A stretch of 64,000 nt of DNA from an uncultured Pseudohongiella sp. (GTDB lineage Bacteria > Pseudomonadota > Gammaproteobacteria > Pseudomonadales > Pseudohongiellaceae). This document shows, piece after piece, positions 59,178 through 64,000 of the stretch. The stretch lies in assembly GCA_902537815.1 (NCBI GenBank), contig CACBCS010000002.1, positions 141,712 to 205,711 on the forward strand. Reading direction: 5' to 3'. Both the position numbers and the translations under genes were made by a program. The stretch's first letter is position 1. Each line of letters begins with the position of its first letter. The notes beneath the pieces were generated by a model that saw nothing but the letters and a program-made list of their open reading frames with translations, was not told the origin of the DNA and made no database searches.

Positions 59178-61028
59178 TTAATCGATATTGTGCAGTTCCG
59201 CATAAATAATCTCAGCCAGCTTCTTGCTGATCCCTTCGACTTTGCCGATTGCATCTTGCGACGCTTTCATAATCGCCTGTTGTCCGCCGAAGTGCGTTAA
59301 TAATTCTCGCCTTCTTTTCGGACCTAAACCGGGGATACTCTCTAAATTCGACACCCTGCGAGCCTTGCTTCGGCGCTGGCGATGCCCGGTAATCGCAAAT
59401 CGATGCGCTTCATCTCTTATTTGCTGTAACAGATGCAGCCCGGGAGAATCAGCCTTCATGGCAATCTCCCGATAGCCGCTTTCTGAAGACAGAAACAGCG
59501 TTTCCTGGCCTGCCCGGCGACTGATCCCTTTCGCGATACCCACCAGCACAACCTCTGGCAATTGGTGTTTTTCGAGGATTTCCTTGGCCTGGGTCAGCTG
59601 TCCTTTGCCTCCGTCGATGAGTAACACGCCGGGTATTTTCCCTTCCCCTTTGCTCAATCGGATAAAACGACGGTCGAGCACTTGCTCCATCGCTGCATAA
59701 TCATCTCCTGGAGTGATACCGGCGACATTGAAACGTCGGTAGTCGCTCTTGACAGGACCACCCTGATCAAACACAACACAGGAGCCGACGGTGCCCTCAC
59801 CTCCGGTGTGACTGATGTCGAAACATTCAATACGCTCGGGTGTAAACTCGAGCGACAGGTTTGCTTGCAGACTGGTAAAGCGATTCAGCATCGACTGCTT
59901 ACTGGCAAGCTTGCTTTGCAGGGTCTCTTGCGCAGTGGTGCGGGCCAGCTCAAGCCATTTGGCACGATGAGCACGGACCCGCTCACCGAGCCGAATTTTT
60001 TTATCCGCGACAAAACTGAGGGCTGTTTGCAGCTGCGCGCTGTCGGGAAGAGGTTCGGAGACGATGAGCTCAGGCGGTATGTTTGCCGCCCTTTCATCGG
60101 CCAGATACACCTGCGCGATAAACGCGGAAAGCACCTCTCCCGGCTCAGAAGCAAGTCGCAGACGGGGAAAGAAGCCCTTGCTTCCTATAATCCGCCCATT
60201 ACGCACGTAAATAACATGCACCACAAAAATCGAGCCCGAAATCGCAACTGCAAGCACATCAGCGTCACCGCCCTGATTAGAGACGTATTGCTGCTCCTGA
60301 ATCCGCCGCAAATCAGATATCTGGTCCCGCACTGTCGCAGCTTTTTCAAACTCCTGCCTCTCTGCGGCCTGCTCCATGCGCGACGTCAGTTTTTTAGTCA
60401 GTGCATTGCTTTTTCCTTGTAGTAACATGACCGAGTATTCAACATCCTGCGCATACTGTTCCGGAGAAATCAGATTAACACAGGGACCGGTGCAGCGATC
60501 GATCTGATACTGCAAGCAGGGCCTCGAGCGATTTTTAAAATAGCTGTCATTGCATTGCCTGACCCTGAACACCTTCTGCAGGAGCTGGAGGGTCTCTCTC
60601 GTCGCGTTTGCGCTGGGATAGGGTCCGAAAAAGCGCCCTTTTCGGCGACGACTGCCTCGATAGAAGCTCAGCCTCGGGTACTCACTGTCTTCGGAAAGCA
60701 AAATATAGGGGTAGGACTTATCGTCCCTCAGTTGAATATTGTAAGGCGGCTTGAGTGATTTGATCAGGTTTTGTTCAAGTAACAGCGCTTCGGTTTCACC
60801 GCGGGTAACGGTCACCAGAATGTCATGAATCTTATTCACCATCGCCAGAGTTTTGCTAGTCAATCCAGAAGCCCTGAAATAACTGCTCACCCGGCTCTTC
60901 AACTGTCGCGCTTTGCCCACATACAAGACCTCCCCCTCGTGATCGATCATCTGATAGACACCGGGCCTTGACGTCAAATTGGCAAGGAAACTTTTGTGGT
61001 CGAAAGGTTTGTGGGGCGTGTTAGTCAT
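59178..61028 (-). CDS. uvrC: UvrABC excision nuclease subunit UvrC
   Basis: Makes the dual incisions in nucleotide excision repair. The 616-residue protein has the N-terminal GIY-YIG nuclease (GVYQMIDHEGEVLYVGKA near residue 20), a Cys-containing segment, the UVR motif (about 205-240), the RNase H-like C-terminal nuclease (ECFDISHTGGE, LLIDGGKGQL) and paired helix-hairpin-helix motifs at the end. Length is usual. It normally follows uvrY/gacA; here murB lies upstream instead, a break in the common order. Confidence 0.97.
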   Translation of the reverse strand: MTNTPHKPFDHKSFLANLTSRPGVYQMIDHEGEVLYVGKARQLKSRVSSYFRASGLTSKTLAMVNKIHDILVTVTRGETEALLLEQNLIKSLKPPYNIQLRDDKSYPYILLSEDSEYPRLSFYRGSRRRKGRFFGPYPSANATRETLQLLQKVFRVRQCNDSYFKNRSRPCLQYQIDRCTGPCVNLISPEQYAQDVEYSVMLLQGKSNALTKKLTSRMEQAAERQEFEKAATVRDQISDLRRIQEQQYVSNQGGDADVLAVAISGSIFVVHVIYVRNGRIIGSKGFFPRLRLASEPGEVLSAFIAQVYLADERAANIPPELIVSEPLPDSAQLQTALSFVADKKIRLGERVRAHRAKWLELARTTAQETLQSKLASKQSMLNRFTSLQANLSLEFTPERIECFDISHTGGEGTVGSCVVFDQGGPVKSDYRRFNVAGITPGDDYAAMEQVLDRRFIRLSKGEGKIPGVLLIDGGKGQLTQAKEILEKHQLPEVVLVGIAKGISRRAGQETLFLSSESGYREIAMKADSPGLHLLQQIRDEAHRFAITGHRQRRSKARRVSNLESIPGLGPKRRRELLTHFGGQQAIMKASQDAIGKVEGISKKLAEIIYAELHNID

Positions 61029-61158
61029 AAAAGTCGGCTGGATGGGTTAGCTCAAAAGCCGGACGGATTCAGAACATTACCAAAAAGCATCCGACGGCAA
61101 TCGGCGGCGATGCCATCGACAGGTAAAGCGCTCTAAAGTGTCAGGTTAATCATAATGC

Positions 61159-62163
61159 TCACAGAATCCTCACCTCTGGCTCAAGGACAATACCGAACTC
61201 ATCGAATACACTTGCCATCATCCGATCGGCCAGGACAGAAATCTCTTCTCCGGTAGCGCTTGCCGTATTAATCAAAACCAGCGCATGCATTGATGACACT
61301 TCGGCGCCGCCATGTTTCTTGCCTTTCCAGCCTAACTTGTCCAGCAGCCAGGCCGCAGGCAGTTTCTTGAAACCGGAATCATTTGTATCAAACCATACGA
61401 GATCGCGGTATCGGATTTTTAATTCTTCCAAACACTCGGCTGACACAAAAGGGTTCTTAAAAAAGCTTCCCGCATTACCCACTAGTTTGGGGTCAGGCAA
61501 CTTCCGGCGACGAACGCGACAAACCAGCGAAAACAACTGTTCGGGCGTTTCAGGCGGCGTCTCGGTAAATTCTTCATCGCGGGATAGGTAACTCAGATCC
61601 GGCATCCAGTCCTGATGGAGTTGGAGTGTCACTTCGCTGATGACAAGGTGAGCACCTTGCGCTTTTTTGAAAATGCTGTCCCGATAGTCAAAGCAGCAGC
61701 CCTTAGCATCCAGATTAAACCGCTCCCCTGTGCGTGTATCAAGGCCTTCAACTTGTTTAATAAGCGACGCAATCTCAATGCCGTAAGCACCAATATTCTG
61801 GACAGGGGCAGCACCAACCGACCCGGGTATCAGCGCCAGATTTTCAAGTCCATACAGGCTTTCGCCGATACAGCTCGAGACCAAGGCGTGCCAGTTCTCC
61901 CCTGCAGCCGCCCGAACTACACCTGAAGCCTGATCAATCTCAACTCCAGTCAAAGCGATTTTGATAATCAGTCCGGAGAAATCCCGGCTGAACAGCACAT
62001 TGCTGCCTTCTCCCAGCACGTAGGTCGGAATGCGTTTTTCTGTGGCAAACTGGAATGCACGACGAAGCTCCTTAAGGGAATTCACTGTCGAAAAATATCG
62101 AGCGTTTGCCGACACGCCAAAACTGTTATGAGGCTGTAGATCAACATTTTCATGAACCAGCAT
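61159..62163 (-). CDS. murB: UDP-N-acetylenolpyruvoylglucosamine reductase
   Basis: A flavoenzyme that completes UDP-N-acetylmuramate. The 334-residue type I protein has the HNSFGVSANAR N-terminus, LGEGSNVLFS, IPGSVGAAPVQNIGAYG, catalytic Ser in NAGSFFKNP and Glu in the final LEPEVRIL. It lies downstream of kdsB and the phosphatase on the same strand, as in Pseudomonas. Confidence 0.95.
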   Translation of the reverse strand: MLVHENVDLQPHNSFGVSANARYFSTVNSLKELRRAFQFATEKRIPTYVLGEGSNVLFSRDFSGLIIKIALTGVEIDQASGVVRAAAGENWHALVSSCIGESLYGLENLALIPGSVGAAPVQNIGAYGIEIASLIKQVEGLDTRTGERFNLDAKGCCFDYRDSIFKKAQGAHLVISEVTLQLHQDWMPDLSYLSRDEEFTETPPETPEQLFSLVCRVRRRKLPDPKLVGNAGSFFKNPFVSAECLEELKIRYRDLVWFDTNDSGFKKLPAAWLLDKLGWKGKKHGGAEVSSMHALVLINTASATGEEISVLADRMMASVFDEFGIVLEPEVRIL

Positions 62164-62189
62164 AATTTCTGAACACCCCTCTCGATGGC

Positions 62190-62669
62190 TCAGTCGACAA
62201 ACTCATCGATTAGCGCCCCGCAGACTTCTTCTGCCAGATCGAGAACCAGCTCAAAGCCCGAAGACCCGCTCCAGTAGGGATCCGGTACTTCCTCTAACCC
62301 TGACTGACTCCTGCTCAGAAAGAGTCCAAGTTTATGTCGGCAATGCGGTGGGCAGCTTTCGTGCAGATCAGACAGATTGGTTTTGTTCATTGCCAGAATC
62401 AAGTCAAACAACTCATAATCTGACGATTTCACCTGGCGCGCTCGCTGCCGGCTCAGATCATATCCTCTGGCAAGAGCTGCCTCGGTTGCTCTGCGGTCTG
62501 GCGCTTCTGATACATGGAAATTACCCGAGCCGGCCGAGTCTACCTCGAGCCGGTCATCGAGCCATTTGTCTCTAATCAGCTTGTCCAGCACCCCGTGAGC
62601 AGTCGGAGATCGACAAATATTACCCAGACAGACCATCAGAATTCGGATTTTGTCAGGTCGGTAAATCAC
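62190..62669 (-). CDS. Low-molecular-weight protein-tyrosine phosphatase
   Basis: A 159-residue enzyme with the signature CLGNICRSPTA (Cys14 and Arg20) and the acid Asp in VPDPYWSG. Family members dephosphorylate tyrosine phosphoproteins, often capsule kinases. It starts at ATG 62669, 6 bases after kdsB, in the kdsB-ptp-murB operon typical of pseudomonads. Confidence 0.93.
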   Translation of the reverse strand: MIYRPDKIRILMVCLGNICRSPTAHGVLDKLIRDKWLDDRLEVDSAGSGNFHVSEAPDRRATEAALARGYDLSRQRARQVKSSDYELFDLILAMNKTNLSDLHESCPPHCRHKLGLFLSRSQSGLEEVPDPYWSGSSGFELVLDLAEEVCGALIDEFVD

Positions 62670-62675
62670 AAGCTT

Positions 62676-63413
62676 CTAGTGCGCTTTACGGAGCAATTGA
62701 CGAAGCGCTTCGAGATCTTCGGGCGTGTCTACACCGGCGGGCATTGGCTCTCCCCACTTGTCGACATGAATATTCACACCATTGTCCAAAGCGCGGAGCT
62801 GCTCAAGATTTTCAGTGGCCTCCTGATCCGAAACAGGCCAGTTTACGAACTGATGAAGTATCTCAACACGATAGGCGTAGATACCAATATGTCTGTAGCG
62901 ATCAGGATGTTTGCTGACACCGGCATGAGGGATGCAGGCCCGACTGAAATAGTGTGCGAAGCCGTCGCGACTGAACACGACTTTAACCGTATTGGGGTCG
63001 GTGTGCTCCTGCTCGCGCACGATCTTTTCGCACAAAGTTGCGATACCCGCTCGTGAATTGAGCTGCAAGTTACATGCAACCAGATCAATTGCATCGGAGG
63101 GAATCAATGGTTCATCGCCCTGCACGTTTACCACGACAGTTTCTGCTGGCCAATTGTTTACGAGTGCTACCTCATGAAGGCGCTCAGTCCCGGAACGATG
63201 CGACTGCGCGGTCATCACGCATTCAGCCCCAAATTTGGAAGCGGCTTCAGCAACACGTGCATCATCAGTGGCAATAATCACCTGTTCAGCCGAACTGCTG
63301 CAGGCCTTCTCCCAGGTGAGTTGCAGCATGGGTTTACCCTGAATTTCAAGCAAAGGTTTACCCGGCAAGCGCTCAGACGCATAGCGCGCCGGAATCACCA
63401 CCTTGTAGCTCAC
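62676..63413 (-). CDS. kdsB: 3-deoxy-manno-octulosonate cytidylyltransferase
   Basis: Activates Kdo with CTP for lipopolysaccharide inner core synthesis. The 245-residue protein begins [17 protein letters not shown], then GTERLHEV and [10 protein letters not shown], the family nucleotide- and sugar-binding motifs. A GTG start at 63413 overlaps the ycaR stop (GTGA). It is followed by the phosphatase and murB genes. Confidence 0.96.
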   Translation of the reverse strand: MSYKVVIPARYASERLPGKPLLEIQGKPMLQLTWEKACSSSAEQVIIATDDARVAEAASKFGAECVMTAQSHRSGTERLHEVALVNNWPAETVVVNVQGDEPLIPSDAIDLVACNLQLNSRAGIATLCEKIVREQEHTDPNTVKVVFSRDGFAHYFSRACIPHAGVSKHPDRYRHIGIYAYRVEILHQFVNWPVSDQEATENLEQLRALDNGVNIHVDKWGEPMPAGVDTPEDLEALRQLLRKAH

Positions 63414-63601
63414 CGTAAAGACTCCAACTCATCCGAAGTTATCGCCCTGGCTTCAGCGGTTAACATAACCGGAACGCCCTCGCGAACAGGGTAAGCCAGC
63501 TTATCAATTCCACAGACCAACTCGTCGGCGCTTTTGTCGTAGAGTAATTCGCCTTTACAGATTGGACAGGCCAGAATTTCGAGCAGTTTCTTATCCAGCA
63601 T
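63410..63601 (-). CDS. ycaR: YcaR/Trm112-family protein
   Basis: A 63-residue protein, starting at ATG 63601 behind AGAGG, with [17 protein letters not shown] and [22 protein letters not shown]. These match E. coli YcaR nearly throughout. Trm112-like proteins are small zinc-ribbon-type partners. The upstream frame to 63757 is open but not family-like. lpxK is expected before it on this strand; instead a plus-strand lolC/E fragment lies there. Confidence 0.93.
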   Translation of the reverse strand: MLDKKLLEILACPICKGELLYDKSADELVCGIDKLAYPVREGVPVMLTAEARAITSDELESLR

Positions 63602-63644
63602 AAACGCCTCTTTATAGTAAAAACAGCAGTCTGATTGGAATACA

Positions 63645-64000
63645 GTGATTGATCGGTTGGCAAGCAGGCCCGACCTGGCATCGATCTCGCCTGTTGTACA
63701 AGCAAGCGGTGTTGTTTCCGGCGGCGGTGGCAATAGAGGGGTGCTGATTAACGGCATTGACAGTAATGCGGACCGCGCTTATTCGGCACTGGATGACTTT
63801 TTCATCTCAGGAAGCTTGCAGGATCTTTACACAAATCGTTGGGGCATTGTCCTTGGTGAGTCGCTTGCGAAAAGTATCGAGGTGGAAACTGGTGATCAGT
63901 TAACCCTTTACTCCTCCGCTGTATCAATCAATCCGCTTGTCCCTTTGGCCAATCTCCGGACATTCGATGTCGTGGGGACTTTCAGAGTTGGCACCAGTGA
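63645..64000 (+). CDS. LolC/LolE lipoprotein-release permease, 5'-truncated and running off the window
   Basis: From about 63621 the frame reads [20 protein letters not shown], then [40 protein letters not shown] and VGTF. This is the periplasmic domain of LolC/LolE, which normally begins after an N-terminal membrane helix and about 60-70 residues. A TAA at 63618-63620 blocks upstream extension, and the upstream DNA is the ycaR 5' end on the other strand. The only start is an internal GTG at 63645. The N-terminal coding part is thus missing; the downstream part continues beyond 64000. Confidence 0.75.
   Translation, partial: MIDRLASRPDLASISPVVQASGVVSGGGGNRGVLINGIDSNADRAYSALDDFFISGSLQDLYTNRWGIVLGESLAKSIEVETGDQLTLYSSAVSINPLVPLANLRTFDVVGTFRVGTS

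Overview
The window is chromosomal DNA of a gammaproteobacterium. Gene content and order follow the Pseudomonas-type arrangement: yceD-rpmF-plsX-fabD-fabG-acpP-fabF-mltG-tmk-holB; tRNA-Ser then yccA-tusDCBE; serS-crcB-lolA-ftsK facing trxB-aat-bpt-infA; clpA-clpS facing cspD; nudJ-mnmA-hflD-purB-roxA; and uvrC-pgsA followed by a tRNA Gly-Cys-Leu cluster. Base composition is moderate. Species cannot be fixed from the sequence alone; a marine or aquatic member of the broad Pseudomonadales/Cellvibrionales region is a reasonable inference.

Layout. 1-7.7 kb: fatty-acid synthesis operon plus mltG, tmk and holB. 8-16.4 kb: a mixed accessory stretch with an LhgO-like oxidase, AlkB-type DNA repair, glutathione reductase, a polytopic membrane protein, a complete solitary tyrosine recombinase and the Prc protease. 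16.8-31.2 kb: tRNA-Ser(TGA), yccA, tRNA 2-thiolation (tus), serS, fluoride channel, lolA, ftsK, thioredoxin reductase, N-end-rule transferases and their ClpA/ClpS machinery, cspD and rluE. 31.2-37.4 kb: moaEDC, nudJ, mnmA, an hflD with an apparent frameshift, purB and the ribosomal oxygenase roxA. 37.5-51.1 kb: metabolic and stress genes (thrH, 5'-nucleotidase, msrA, epoxide hydrolase, AbgT and NhaC transporters, PEP carboxylase, glpE, a Tat-exported HD protein, htpX, a lipoprotein).

51.3-58.4 kb is the most unusual region. The tRNA operon pgsA-glyW-cysT-leuZ, compact in Escherichia coli, has been broken open by three small integrated elements. Two related elements (A, 51389-54064; B, 54107-56225) sit in tandem in the anticodon region of leuZ. 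Each left a displaced 5' half of the tRNA and carries a tyrosine-recombinase remnant beside its att copy. A third (C, 56713-58302) is inserted at the 3' end of glyW; it is bounded by a 31-bp tRNA-end duplication and carries another integrase stub. A and B have their own paired arm-like repeats, C has a weaker pair, and all three share a diverged sequence near their left ends. Cargo is small: two exported proteins, a GST-fold membrane protein, a short exported protein and a 1-Cys peroxiredoxin.

58.5-64 kb: pgsA, uvrC, murB, a low-molecular-weight phosphatase, kdsB and ycaR on the minus strand. The window ends in a plus-strand lolC/E-like gene that lacks its N-terminal coding part, at a point where lpxK would be expected upstream of ycaR, so this looks like a rearrangement or assembly junction.
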